A stretch of 64,000 nucleotides of DNA. Origin: CALJIC01 sp039805565. GTDB lineage: Bacteria; Chloroflexota; Chloroflexia; Chloroflexales; Roseiflexaceae. Positions within the stretch are counted from its first letter, which is position 1, and the number at the start of each line of letters is the position of its first letter. Positions 40,989-50,600 of the stretch are shown piece after piece. The DNA is taken from contig JBDLTZ010000214.1 in NCBI GenBank assembly GCA_039805565.1, forward strand, positions 1 to 64,000, written 5' to 3'. The translations under genes and the position numbers were made by a program. A model generated the notes under the pieces. The model was not told the DNA's origin and searched no databases. It saw only the letters and a program-made list of their open reading frames with translations.

Positions 40989-42629
40989 ATGATCGAGATC
41001 CTTCGCGACAATCCGCTCATCCTGCTGTTCGTCGTCGCAGCGATCGGCTACCCGCTTGGCCACCTCAAGATCGGCGGCAGCAGCCTCGGAGTCGCCGCGG
41101 TGCTGTTCGTCGGACTCGCGATCGGCCCGCTGGACCCGGACATGAGGGTGCCCGAGATCCTCTACCAGATCGGTCTAGTGATCTTCGTCTACACGATCGG
41201 CCTGAGCAGCGCGCGCGGCTTCTTCGCCTCGTTCCGCCGCAAGGGGCTGCGCGACAACGCGCTTGTGGCGGGCATGCTGCTGTTCGCGGCCGCGGTGTCT
41301 GTGGGCGCGCACTCTATCTTCCAGATCAAGGGCACGGTGGTGGCGGGCCTCTTCACCGGGGCGCTGACCAACACCCCCGCGCTGGCCGGCGTGCTCGAGT
41401 ACGTCAAGGGCGTGGCGCCGGAGGGTGTGCGCGAGCAGCTGCTGACCGACCCGGTGGTGGGCTACTCGGTGGCCTACCCGATGGGCGTGGTCGGGATGAT
41501 GCTGGCGATGGCGCTGATGCAGCGGCTCTGGAAGGTTGACTACGCCGCTGAGGCAAAGCAGCTCCGCGAGTACGGCGCGAGCAACCAGCGGCTGATCAAC
41601 CAGACGGTGCGCGTGAGTAACCCGGCCGTCTGCGGCAAGTCGGTGCAGGAGCTGAGCAAGGCGAACGGCTGGCCGGTGATCTTCGGCCGGCTGCAGCACA
41701 ACGGCCACCTGGGTCTGGTGGGGGCCGACACGAAGCTCGAGAGCGGCGACCTGGTGAGCGTGATCGGCGCAGACGAGGACGTGCCCCAGGTGGTGTCGGT
41801 GCTCGGCGAGCCGGTGCGTGAGCAGCTCGAGGCCGACCGTAGCAAGCTCGACTACCGGCGGGTGTTCGTCTCCAACCCCGCGGTGCTCGGCCGGCGCCTG
41901 GCCGACCTGAACCTGCCGCAGCGCTACGGGGCGCTCGTGACGCGCGTGCGGCGCGGCGACATCGACCTGCTACCCACAGGCGACACGGTGCTGGAGCCGG
42001 GCGACCGGGTGCGCGTGGTGGCGCTGCGCGAGCGCATGCCCGAAGTGACGGAGGAGTTCGGCGACTCATACCGCGCGCTCAGCGAGGTGGACTTCCTGAC
42101 GTTCAGCCTGGGCATCGCGCTCGGCCTCCTGCTGGGCATCATCCCGATCTCGCTGCCGGGCGGCGTGATCTTCAAGCTCGGTCCAGCCGGCGGGCCGCTG
42201 GTGGTGTCGCTCATCCTCGGAGCCCTGGAGCGGACAGGGCCGCTGGTCTGGACGCTGCCGTACAGCGCGAACCTGACACTGCGGCAGATGGGCCTGGTGA
42301 TCTTCCTCGCCGGCGTGGGGACGCGCTCGGGCTACGCGTTCGCGACCACCTTCGCGGCGAGCGGCGGCGCGCTGCTGTTCCTGGCGGGCGCGCTGATCAC
42401 CTGCCTCACGGCGCTCGTGATGCTGTTTGTGGGGTACAAGCTGCTGAAGGTGCCGATGAGCCTGCTGATCGGGATGCTGGCGGGCCTCGCGACACAGCCG
42501 GCGGTGCTTGGATTCGCGCTCGAGCAGACGAAGAACGAGCTGCCGAACATCGGGTATGCGGAGGTCTACCCGCTGGCGATGATGGGGAAGATCGTGCTGG
42601 CGCAGGTGCTGGTCATTCTGCTGATGTAG
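40989..42629 (+). CDS. AspT/YidE-type transporter with two TrkA-C domains
   Basis: A 546-residue membrane protein. N-terminal half with about five helices (LILLFVVAAIGYPLGHLKIGG, VFVYTIGLSSARGFF is shared by the family), a cytoplasmic pair of TrkA-C (RCK_C) domains at about 200-360 (NPAVCGKSVQELSKANGWPV, LESGDLVSVIGADEDV, LEPGDRVRVVALRER), then about five more helices (FLTFSLGIALGLLLGIIPISL, LLIGMLAGLATQPAVLGF). The arrangement matches aspartate:alanine exchangers and their relatives. Substrate cannot be named. Ribosome site GAGGAA before the ATG. It ends at a hairpin shared with a convergent gene. Confidence 0.9.
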   Translation: MIEILRDNPLILLFVVAAIGYPLGHLKIGGSSLGVAAVLFVGLAIGPLDPDMRVPEILYQIGLVIFVYTIGLSSARGFFASFRRKGLRDNALVAGMLLFAAAVSVGAHSIFQIKGTVVAGLFTGALTNTPALAGVLEYVKGVAPEGVREQLLTDPVVGYSVAYPMGVVGMMLAMALMQRLWKVDYAAEAKQLREYGASNQRLINQTVRVSNPAVCGKSVQELSKANGWPVIFGRLQHNGHLGLVGADTKLESGDLVSVIGADEDVPQVVSVLGEPVREQLEADRSKLDYRRVFVSNPAVLGRRLADLNLPQRYGALVTRVRRGDIDLLPTGDTVLEPGDRVRVVALRERMPEVTEEFGDSYRALSEVDFLTFSLGIALGLLLGIIPISLPGGVIFKLGPAGGPLVVSLILGALERTGPLVWTLPYSANLTLRQMGLVIFLAGVGTRSGYAFATTFAASGGALLFLAGALITCLTALVMLFVGYKLLKVPMSLLIGMLAGLATQPAVLGFALEQTKNELPNIGYAEVYPLAMMGKIVLAQVLVILLM

Positions 42630-42641
42630 GTCGTGCGGGGC

Positions 42642-42667
42642 GGGGCGACCCCCTCTGTGGTCGCCCC
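42642..42667. terminator. Hairpin between convergent transporter and glycoside-hydrolase genes
   Basis: GGGGCGACC (42642-42650) pairs with GGTCGCCCC (42659-42667), perfect 9 bp. It could stop transcription from both sides. Confidence 0.6.
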
Positions 42668-42692
42668 TATTACCCCCGGCCGCCGGTCGCCC

Positions 42693-44417
42693 CTACCGCC
42701 CCTCCGCGAGGTGACGCCGCATCGCGTAGTACACCGGGCGCGGCTTCCCCGAGGTATCCAGCAGGCTGAACGACGCCTGCTCGTCGAGCGGCCGCCCGTC
42801 CTTGGCCTTCAGCGGGGCGAAATTCAGGTTCCACACGAACATTGCCTGCACCCACGGGTAGCGCTCGCGCGTCCAGCGCATCGCCCGCACGGTGTAGTCG
42901 GCCTGCTGCTCGTACGACACAGCGTTGCCGAACTCGTAGCCCGGCGAGCTGTTCTGCGTGGCCCAGCCGAACTCGGTGATCCACACAGGCTTGTCAGCCA
43001 TGCCGTGCTGCTCCATCAGCGCCCGCACGTTCTCGATGTGGCGGAAGTAGAAGGTCGGGTGGTCGGTCCAGCCGGCCGCCGGGCTCGGCGTGTCGGTCAC
43101 GAAGGTCTCGGGGGGGTTGGCCGCCGCGCCGGGGTGCACCGCCTGCGCGTCCATGAAGCCGCGCACCACGCCCCCCTGGTAGCCGTACATCGCCTTCAGG
43201 TAGTCGATGTCGCTCACCGCAACCGCCGGGTCGGTGATGCCAGTGGAGGAGGGCGGGGCCGCCAGCACCACGATCGCCGGGTCCACCGCCTCGATGCGCG
43301 TGTAGGCCTCCTTCAGCAGCTCGACGTAGTGCCCGGCGTCCTCGATCGTGACGCGGCCGCCGTTCTCGTGCGCCAGATTCTGCTCGTTCCAGATCTCGAT
43401 CGCATCCACCCGGCCCTTATAGCGCTCGGCCAGCGCCGCCACAAAGTTCCCCAGGCTGCGCGGGTCCTGCGGCATGCCGTCGCCGCCGTCGGCCGTGTAC
43501 CAGCGCGGCGAGCGCACGACGCTCAGCAGCAGCTTGAGCCCTGCGCCGTCCACCGACTCCACCAGTGGGTCGAGCTCGCCCCAGGCGTAATTGCCCGGCT
43601 CCGGCCCCTCCAGGTCCTTCCAGTGGATCTGCTGACGCACCCAGCCCAGGCCGATGTCCTTCGCGGCCCCGAGCGGCGCCGCGCGGTCCAGGTAGAAGAG
43701 GTGCGCCGCCGCGCCGTACTCGAGCTCCACGGTGCGAGGGGCCGCCTGCGGGGCCGCGCCGGGGGCCGCCACCATCGACTGCGACGACAGGATCGCCGCG
43801 GCCGTCGGCGCTGTCGAGGCAGCGCCATTCGCCACCCGGATGCGCGCCGACGCCTCGGCGGTCTGTCCGTCCGCGCCGGTCACGGTGACGCGCAGCGTGT
43901 AGTCGCCGTCGAGCGCCGCAGTGGTGTCCCAGCCGCGCGGTCGCCCCCCCTCGTCACCGAGGAAGAAGTACGGCGCGCGCTTCTCCGTGTGCTGCGCGAG
44001 CTGTGGCCCCTCGAGCGCGAAGACCACCCGCGCCTGCGCCGCGCCGCTCACTACGGCCTCCACCGCCAGCGTGCCACGGGCGGTCTGCCCGTCCCTCACA
44101 CCAGCGAGCCGCACCGAGAGCGGGCCGCCTGGCTGCTGTGCGACGCCCATCGCCTGCCGGGCCGCGGTCGGCGTGGGCAGCACCGCCGCACCGGAGACGG
44201 CGCCGGGCTCACCGGCTTGGGCGCACTCGATCCGGGCCTGCGAGCCGCTCACCGTGCTGCCGAGGCCAGTCTCGCAGGTCACAAGGATACTGTCGCCCGG
44301 GGAGAGCGAGAAGAGCTGCTGACCGGCGCGCATCGCCAGTGGCGTGAGCGTCGCACCGAGCAGCAGTCCGAACAGGATGAGCATCAGCGGTCGGGTGATG
44401 CGGCGGTGAGATGGCAC
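42693..44417 (-). CDS. Secreted or membrane-anchored glycoside-hydrolase-like TIM-barrel protein
   Basis: A 574-residue protein with an N-terminal membrane helix or signal (LMLILFGLLLGATLTPLAM). Residues 95-195 form an Ig-like beta domain (VRLAGVRDGQTARGTLAVEA). A TIM barrel follows from about 230: IGLGWVRQQIHWKDLEG, LLLSVVRSPRWYT, then EIWNEQNLAHEN with the presumed acid/base E345 and WITEFGWATQNS with the presumed nucleophile E482, the arrangement of clan A hydrolases such as GH39 or GH5. The sugar substrate is not predictable. A serine/proline-poor linker joins the domains. It stands as a single gene. Confidence 0.82.
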   Translation of the reverse strand: MPSHRRITRPLMLILFGLLLGATLTPLAMRAGQQLFSLSPGDSILVTCETGLGSTVSGSQARIECAQAGEPGAVSGAAVLPTPTAARQAMGVAQQPGGPLSVRLAGVRDGQTARGTLAVEAVVSGAAQARVVFALEGPQLAQHTEKRAPYFFLGDEGGRPRGWDTTAALDGDYTLRVTVTGADGQTAEASARIRVANGAASTAPTAAAILSSQSMVAAPGAAPQAAPRTVELEYGAAAHLFYLDRAAPLGAAKDIGLGWVRQQIHWKDLEGPEPGNYAWGELDPLVESVDGAGLKLLLSVVRSPRWYTADGGDGMPQDPRSLGNFVAALAERYKGRVDAIEIWNEQNLAHENGGRVTIEDAGHYVELLKEAYTRIEAVDPAIVVLAAPPSSTGITDPAVAVSDIDYLKAMYGYQGGVVRGFMDAQAVHPGAAANPPETFVTDTPSPAAGWTDHPTFYFRHIENVRALMEQHGMADKPVWITEFGWATQNSSPGYEFGNAVSYEQQADYTVRAMRWTRERYPWVQAMFVWNLNFAPLKAKDGRPLDEQASFSLLDTSGKPRPVYYAMRRHLAEGR

Positions 44418-44774
44418 GTGTGGTCCTCCAGCGGAGTTCGTTAACCGGCTCTTTACTCATGTGAAGGCTACCACGCCACACGCCGCCGCGGCCACGCCAC
44501 CATTACCCGCGCATGCTCACCGTCGCACGAGGGGACAGAGGGGCCCAGACCGCATCGGGACACAGCGGCCCAGCTACTACACCGTGGCGTCAGGGGGAGA
44601 GCGTGCCACACGCTCTGCCGCCACGTGCCAGCCGGCGCTGCCGGCCTACGCTGCCCGTGACGCACAGCCGGGCGCACGGCTCGTGAGCAGGCATCTGGGC
44701 GGGGACAGGGCAGCTACCGTGGTAGAATACGGCCTCCCCACAGCCACAGTCTTCCTGCACGGAGAAGCGCAGTA
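44418..44774. other. Gap without a gene between divergent genes
   Basis: No frame with a start signal and protein text. A possible -10 TAGAAT (44723-44728, preceded by GTGG) lies about 47 bases before the Ldh-family ATG. The rest shows no hairpin or repeat that I can support. Confidence 0.4.
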
Positions 44775-45815
44775 ATGCCTACTATCCATCACGAGACACT
44801 GGCCGACCTCGTCGCCCGGATCTTCGCCGCCGGCGGGGCACCCGACGCCCACGCCCAGCTGGTGGCACGCTCGCTCGTGCTGAGCGACCTGGTGGGCCAC
44901 GAGTCCCACGGGGTGGTGCGCGTGCGCCAGTACCTCGGCAGCATCGCCGCGGGGGATATCCTACCGGCCGCCGAGCCAGCGGTGACGCGCGAGACGGCCG
45001 TGGTGACGGCGGTGGACGCGCGGCGCGGCTTCGGGCAGGTGGCGGCGCGCTTCGCTATGGAGCGGGCGATCGAGAAGGCGCGCGCCCAGGGGATGGCGGC
45101 CGCTGGGATCCATCACTGCAACCACGTTGGGCGCATGGGAGAGTGGGTGCAGCTGGCCGCCGACGCCGGGCTGGTCGCGCTCGGGTTCTGCAACCTCGGC
45201 ACGCGCGGCGCGGCCGTAGCCCCGCACGGCGGGGCGCGGCGCCTGCTCGGGACGAACCCGATGGCCGCTGCGGTGCCGGTCGCCGGGCGACGGCCGCTGC
45301 TGGTAGACTTCGCGACCAGCTCCGTGGCCGAGGGCAAGCTGCGCGTGGCGCGCAACCGCGGGAAGCCGATCCCCGAGGGGTGGGTGGTGCGCGCGGACGG
45401 GCTGCCCACCACCGACCCGGCGGACTTCTACGCGGGCGGGGCGCTGCTGCCGTTCGCGGGCCATAAGGGGTACGGCCTGGCGATGCTGGTCGAGCTGCTG
45501 GGTGGGCTGCTCACGGACGCCGGCTCGGAGCGGCCAAACGCGGCGAACGGCCACGGGGTGCTGTTCGTGGCACTCGCGCCGGACCTCTTCCGCCCGGCCG
45601 AGGGCTTCCTGAGGGACGCGGCCGCCCTGTGTGCCCGCGCCACCGCCGTGCCGCCCGCCGCCGGCTTCGCGGAGGTGCTGCTACCGGGCGACCCCGAGCA
45701 TCGCACTGAGGCCCGCCGCCGCGCTGAGGGGGTGCCCCTCGATGACGCGACGTGGGGGCAGCTTACGGAGGTCGCGGCGACGTACGGCATTGATGTTGGG
45801 GCTGACTCAATCTAG
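44775..45815 (+). CDS. Ldh family (malate/L-lactate dehydrogenase-like, type 2) oxidoreductase
   Basis: A 346-residue NAD(P)-dependent dehydrogenase of the Ldh_2 family, unrelated to classical LDH. Markers: RSLVLSDLVGHESHGVVRVRQYL, RRGFGQVAARFAMERAI, HHCNHVGRMGEWVQLAADAGL (active-site His), TNPMAAAVPVAGRRPLLVDFATSSVAEGKLRVA, and FAGHKGYGLAMLVELLGGLLTDA (Lys-Gly-Tyr). Members act on sugar acids, ureidoglycolate, sulfolactate or malate. Start is ATG 44775. Its neighbour, a D-glycolate/lactate oxidase-like gene 1.8 kb on, also handles hydroxy acids, but they are separated by a radical SAM gene. Confidence 0.9.
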   Translation: MPTIHHETLADLVARIFAAGGAPDAHAQLVARSLVLSDLVGHESHGVVRVRQYLGSIAAGDILPAAEPAVTRETAVVTAVDARRGFGQVAARFAMERAIEKARAQGMAAAGIHHCNHVGRMGEWVQLAADAGLVALGFCNLGTRGAAVAPHGGARRLLGTNPMAAAVPVAGRRPLLVDFATSSVAEGKLRVARNRGKPIPEGWVVRADGLPTTDPADFYAGGALLPFAGHKGYGLAMLVELLGGLLTDAGSERPNAANGHGVLFVALAPDLFRPAEGFLRDAAALCARATAVPPAAGFAEVLLPGDPEHRTEARRRAEGVPLDDATWGQLTEVAATYGIDVGADSI

Positions 45816-45848
45816 AACGGAACGCCGGGGGCGCCGGGGACGCCGTAA

Positions 45849-45905
45849 GGGCGCAGCAGCCCCGCGGATCGCACCTTCCACACGATGCCGGTTGCTGCTG
45901 CGCCC
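45849..45905 (+). terminator. 12-bp inverted repeat after the Ldh-family gene
   Basis: GGGCGCAGCAGC (45849-45860) pairs with GCTGCTGCGCCC (45894-45905), loop 33 bases, about 35 bases past the stop. Confidence 0.5.
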
Positions 45906-45977
45906 CTGCATCACCGCCCGCCCCCCCCGCATCGCCACACCATCGCTCCTGGCCGCGTGATGCGGTACAATACCCGT

Positions 45978-47468
45978 ATGAACGTCGTCCTGATCTCAAC
46001 CTACGAGCTCGGCCACCAGCCGTTCGGCCTGGCCTCACCGGCCGCCTGGCTGCGCGAGCTCGGCGCGCACGTCACCTGCCTCGACCTGGCCGTGCAGCAG
46101 CTCGACGAGGCCGTCGTCGCCGCCGCTGACGTGGTGGGCGTCTACGTGCCAATGCACACCGCGACCCGCCTCGCCGCCACGCTGCTCCCGCGCCTGCGGG
46201 CGCTGGCCCCCGCGGCGCACCTCTGCTGCTTCGGGCTCTACGCGGCCGCGAACGAGGGCCTGCTGCGCGAGCTCGGCGCCCAGACACTGATCGGCGGCGA
46301 GTTCGAGGCCGAGCTGGCCGCCCTGGTGCGAAGGCTGATGGCGGACCGGCGGCCGACAGCCGACGACCGACAGCCGACGACGGCGGGCGAAGAGCCGACG
46401 ACAGACGACCGAAGACCACTGTCTGCTGAGGAGGGCCAGTTCACGGGTCACGAAGGCGCTCTGTCCTCCACAGCCGGCCGTGCCTCGGCTATGGTCGGTG
46501 GTCTGTTGTCCGTGGTCTCCCTGGAGCGCCTGGAGTTCCGCGTGCCTGACCGTGCCGGCCTTCCGCCGCTCTCGTCCTACGCGCACCTGCGCCTGCCGGA
46601 CGGCCAGGAGCGCGTGGCCGGCTATACCGAGGCCACCCGCGGCTGCAAGCACCTCTGCCGCCACTGCCCGATCGTCCCGGTGTACGGCGGCCGCTTCCGC
46701 GCCGTCCCGCGCGAAGTGGTGCTCGAGGACATCCGCCGCCAGGTGGCCGCCGGCGCCCAGCACATCACCTTCGGCGACCCGGACTTCTTCAATGGCCCCG
46801 GCCACGCGCTGCCGATCGTCCGCTCGCTGCACGAGGAGCACCCCGCGCTCACCTACGACGTGACGATCAAGGTCGAGCACCTGCTGAAGCACGCACGCCA
46901 CCTGCCCGAGCTGCGCGAAACCGGCTGCGTCCTGGTCACCAGCGCCGTCGAGGCGCTCGACGACACCATCCTGGCGCACTTCGACAAGCGCCACACGCGC
47001 GCCGACGTGGCGCGGGCGGTGGCGCTGCTGCGTGAGGCCAGCCTGGCGCTCAACCCAACGTTCGTGGCCTTCACGCCCTGGACCACGCGCGCCGTCTACC
47101 AGGACTGGCTGCGGACGATCGATGAGCTCGGGCTAGTCGGGAGCGTGGCGCCGGTCCAGTACGCCATCCGGCTGCTCATCCCGGCCGGCTCGCGCCTGCT
47201 GGAGCTCCCCGAGACCCAGCGGGTGATCGGCCCGTTCGACGAGCGCGCGCTCTCGTACCCCTGGGCGCACCCTGACCCGGCGATGGACGCACTCCAGGCC
47301 GACGTGATGCGCGCGGTGCACCGCCTGCAGCGCGCCGGCGAGCCGCGCCAGGCGATCTTCGCGCGGGTCTGGGAGCTAGCCTGCGGCGAGCCGCTGGAGC
47401 TCTCACCCGCCCGGCGCTACCTCTCGCGTGAGCTTGTGCCGCAGATGAGCGAGCCGTGGTACTGCTGA
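45978..47468 (+). CDS. Radical SAM protein, B12-binding-domain type
   Basis: A 496-residue protein starting MNVVLISTYELGHQPFGLAS. The N-terminal 115 residues resemble a cobalamin-binding-like Rossmann domain (VVGVYVPMHTATRLAATLLP, QTLIGGEFEAELAALVRRL). The radical SAM cluster motif is GCKHLCRHC (Cys-x3-Cys-x2-Cys, around residue 225), followed by HITFGDPDFFNG and a TIM-barrel. Between the two domains sits a low-complexity insert of about 60 residues (roughly 123-184) encoded by heptamer repeats. No partner gene identifies the substrate. In many members cobalamin is lost, and the residue His of the DxHxxG motif is not seen here, so B12 binding is doubtful. Confidence 0.85.
   Translation: MNVVLISTYELGHQPFGLASPAAWLRELGAHVTCLDLAVQQLDEAVVAAADVVGVYVPMHTATRLAATLLPRLRALAPAAHLCCFGLYAAANEGLLRELGAQTLIGGEFEAELAALVRRLMADRRPTADDRQPTTAGEEPTTDDRRPLSAEEGQFTGHEGALSSTAGRASAMVGGLLSVVSLERLEFRVPDRAGLPPLSSYAHLRLPDGQERVAGYTEATRGCKHLCRHCPIVPVYGGRFRAVPREVVLEDIRRQVAAGAQHITFGDPDFFNGPGHALPIVRSLHEEHPALTYDVTIKVEHLLKHARHLPELRETGCVLVTSAVEALDDTILAHFDKRHTRADVARAVALLREASLALNPTFVAFTPWTTRAVYQDWLRTIDELGLVGSVAPVQYAIRLLIPAGSRLLELPETQRVIGPFDERALSYPWAHPDPAMDALQADVMRAVHRLQRAGEPRQAIFARVWELACGEPLELSPARRYLSRELVPQMSEPWYC
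46345..46530 (+). repeat. Inverted pair of heptamer arrays inside the radical SAM gene
   Basis: Eleven units near GCCGACG/ACCGACR run from 46345 to 46421. After a 73-base non-repeat spacer the same heptamer returns in reverse complement (ATGGTCG, GTGGTCT, GTTGTCC, GTGGTCT) around 46490-46522. The frame stays open throughout. The two arms can pair in the mRNA. Confidence 0.75.
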
Positions 47469-47567
47469 GCGGAGCCCACCGAGGAGCAGTTTGCTTCTGA
47501 GCGTGTCTAGGTTGCCCACTCTTCACCGCCGCGTGCGAGCCGTACACTCGAACGGCAGCTGCGGCGG

Positions 47568-47576
47568 TGCTACAGT
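47568..47576 (+). promoter_or_regulatory. Extended -10 promoter element
   Basis: TGCTACAGT, -10 hexamer TACAGT at 47571-47576, 41 bases before the ATG at 47618. Weaker member of the TGTGCTAYAMT group. Confidence 0.4.
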
Positions 47577-47617
47577 GTTCCTATAGCGGTCTTTATCAGG
47601 CTGCGAAGGAGCACACA

Positions 47618-50600
47618 ATGAACGCGGAGCAGCGCCGCTTCCTCGAGCGCTTCGGTGAGCGCGTCACCTTCGATGCCACCGAGCGCCGCCTCTACGGCCA
47701 CGACATCGCCGCCATCCCCGCCCTCGTCGCCCCGCTCATCGGCGATACCACCCCCGATGCGGTGGTCCAGCCCACCGGTGAGCATGAGCTGATTGAGCTG
47801 GCCGGCTGGGCCTCGGCCGAGGGCATGCCGCTCACCCCGCGCGGCAAGGCCACCTCCGGCTACGGCGGCGCCATACCCGTCCACCGCGGCGTGGTGGTGG
47901 ACTTCCACCGCATGCGGCGCGTCCTGGCGGTGGACCCGCTTGAGCTCACCGCCACCGTCGAGCCCGGCATCACCTGGGAGCAGCTCGACCGCGTGCTGGC
48001 CGAGCACGACCTCACGCTATGCCTGTACCCCACCAGCTACCCCTCGTCTACCGTCGGTGGCTGGCTGGCCCAGGGCGGCGCGGGGGTCGGCAGCTTCGCG
48101 TACGGCTCCTTCCGCGAGAATGTGGTCTCGGCGCGTCTGGTGCTGCCAACCGGCGAGACGCGCGACCTGCACGGCGGTGAGCTCGACCTAGTGGCCGACG
48201 CCGAAGGGGTTACGGGGTTTATCAGCCGTGTGACGCTGCGCGTGATGCCCCGCGCCGAGATCCGCGTCGCCGCGCTGGCCCTGCCCGACCCGGCCGCACT
48301 CACAGTATTCCTCTGGGCGGTGGTGGAGCGCCGCCTGCCGGTCTGGTCGCTCGGCTTCATCAGCCCGACGATGGCCGCGCTCCGCAACCGTCTCCCGGCG
48401 CCGACCCACGGCCACAGCGCGCCCTGCCCGCTCCCCGAGGCCTATGTCGTCACGCTGGCGTTCCGCGCCGAGCACGCGCTGGCGGTCTACGCGGCCCTGC
48501 CGGCGCTCGCGATCGAGGCGGGCGGGCAGATCCTCGGCCAGGAGCTCGCCCAGCACGAGTGGGACAGCCGCTTCAGCGTGATGGCGATCAAGCGCCTCGG
48601 GCCATCGCTCGTGCCCGCTGAGGTGGTGGTGCCGCTGGAGGGGCTGGCAGCGACGCTGGACGAGGTCCGGCGCACCGTGGACCAGCCGTTCGCGGCCGAG
48701 GGTGTGGCGATCCGCAGGGGCCGCGGCGGAGCGCCGGAGGTGGTGATCCTCGGCTTCATCCCGGCCGATGAGCGCAGCCCGAGCTACAGCCTGGTCTTCG
48801 GCCTGGCGCTCTCGGTGCTGGCGATCGCCGAGCGGCACGGCGGGCGGGCCTACAGCACCGGCATGTACTTCGCCGGCAAGGCGCCGGAGGTGCTGGGCGA
48901 GCAGCAGCTGAGCAGGCTACGCGAGCTCAAGGCCGAGATCGACCCCGCGGGCATCATGAACCCCGGCAAGGTGCTGGACGGCGGGCTCGTGGGCGCGGCG
49001 CTCAGGCTCGCACAACCCTTCGAGCCGGTCGTGCGACGGCTCGGCAACGCGCCAGGCGCCAGGGTCGGCGAGCGGCCATCACAGCCCGTGGGCGACATCC
49101 CCGCCGACACCGCCTGGTACGCCTACGCCTGCGCCCAGTGCGGCGCGTGCGTGGACGCCTGCCCGCAGTTCTACGGGCGCGGCTGGGAGAGCCACAGCCC
49201 GCGCGGCAAGTGGTTCTGGCTGCGCGAGCACATGGAGGGGCGCGCCGAGTGGGATCAGCGCATGGTGGACACCTTCCTGGCCTGCACAACCTGCGAGAGC
49301 TGCGTCGTGCGCTGCCCGCTCGGCCTGCCGGTGGAGCCCTCGTGGCTGAAGCTTCGCGGTGAGCTGGTGCAGGATCAGGGCAAGATGACCTTCCCGCCCT
49401 TCGAGATCATGGCCGCCTCGCTCGGGGCGCAGGGCAACATCTGGGCCGGCGAGCGCGAGCGGCGCGACGCCTGGTTCCCCGAGGACCTGCGCGAGCGTCA
49501 CGGCCCCGGCCACCAGGCCAAGGCGGTCTACTTCGCCGGGTGCACCGCCAGCTACGTCGAGCAGGACATCGCGCTCGGCAGCGTGCGGCTGCTCGACGCG
49601 GCCGGGGTTGACTTCAGCTACCTGGGCCAGGAGGAGCGCTGCTGCGCCACGCCGATGCTGGTGGCCGGGCGCTGGGACCTGTTCGCCGAGACTATGAAGG
49701 CCAACATCCAGGCCGTGCGGGACGCCGGCGCCGATACCGTGATCTCCTCCTGCCCGGCCTGCGACATGATGTGGCGCCAGGTCTACCCGCAGTGGGCCGC
49801 CAAGCTCGGCGTGGAGTACGGCATCACCGCCAGGCACTACTCCGAGGTGCTGGCCGAGCAGATCCAAGCCGGCGCGTTCAGCTTCCCGCCGAGTGATCGG
49901 CCCGAGACCACCGTCACCTGGCATGACTCCTGCCACATCGGGCGCGCCTCGGGGGTCTACGAGCCGCCGCGTGAGCTGATCCGCGCCATCCCGAACGTGC
50001 GGCTGGTGGAGATGGCGAGCAACCGGGAGTGCGGCAAGTGCTGCGGCTCGGTGCTGACTCTCATCCACGAGCCGGCGGTAGCCGCCGACCTCGGCAAGAC
50101 GCGGCTGGACGAGGCGGTGGACGCGGGCGCCGAGAAGGTGCTGGCGCTCTGCCCCTGCTGCGAGTTCCAGCTGCGCGTAAGCGCCGAGAAGAAGCGCGTC
50201 CCGGTCGAGGTGGTGGACCTGGCGCACTTCGCGGCCGAGGCGCTGGGGTACGAGCTGCCGGACCCGCACCCCGAGGTGAAGGCGCAGTGGGCGGTGTTCG
50301 AGGCCATGATCCAGCTCATGACGCCGGCGGGCTTCGCGAAGCTCCTGGGGACGATGTGGCCCGAGCTGCTGGAGGCCATGCCGCTGGGGATGGGGCGCGC
50401 GATGCGGGTGGCAGGCCGCGTGCCGGGGGCGCTCGAGGCCATGCGGCCGCTGTTCCCCGTGCTCTTCCCGCGCCTGCTGCCGCTGATGATGCCGAAGCTG
50501 ATGCCGACGATGCTGGAGCGCGTGGCCGAGATGGTGCCGATGCCGGACTATATGGCGGCGCAGATGCCGGATCTCATGCCGAAGGTGATGGACCGGCTCA

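Noticed and set aside
42633..44444. A 603-codon open frame on the plus strand
   Set aside because: Antisense to the glycoside-hydrolase-like gene, no ribosome site, no motif, Arg/His-rich.
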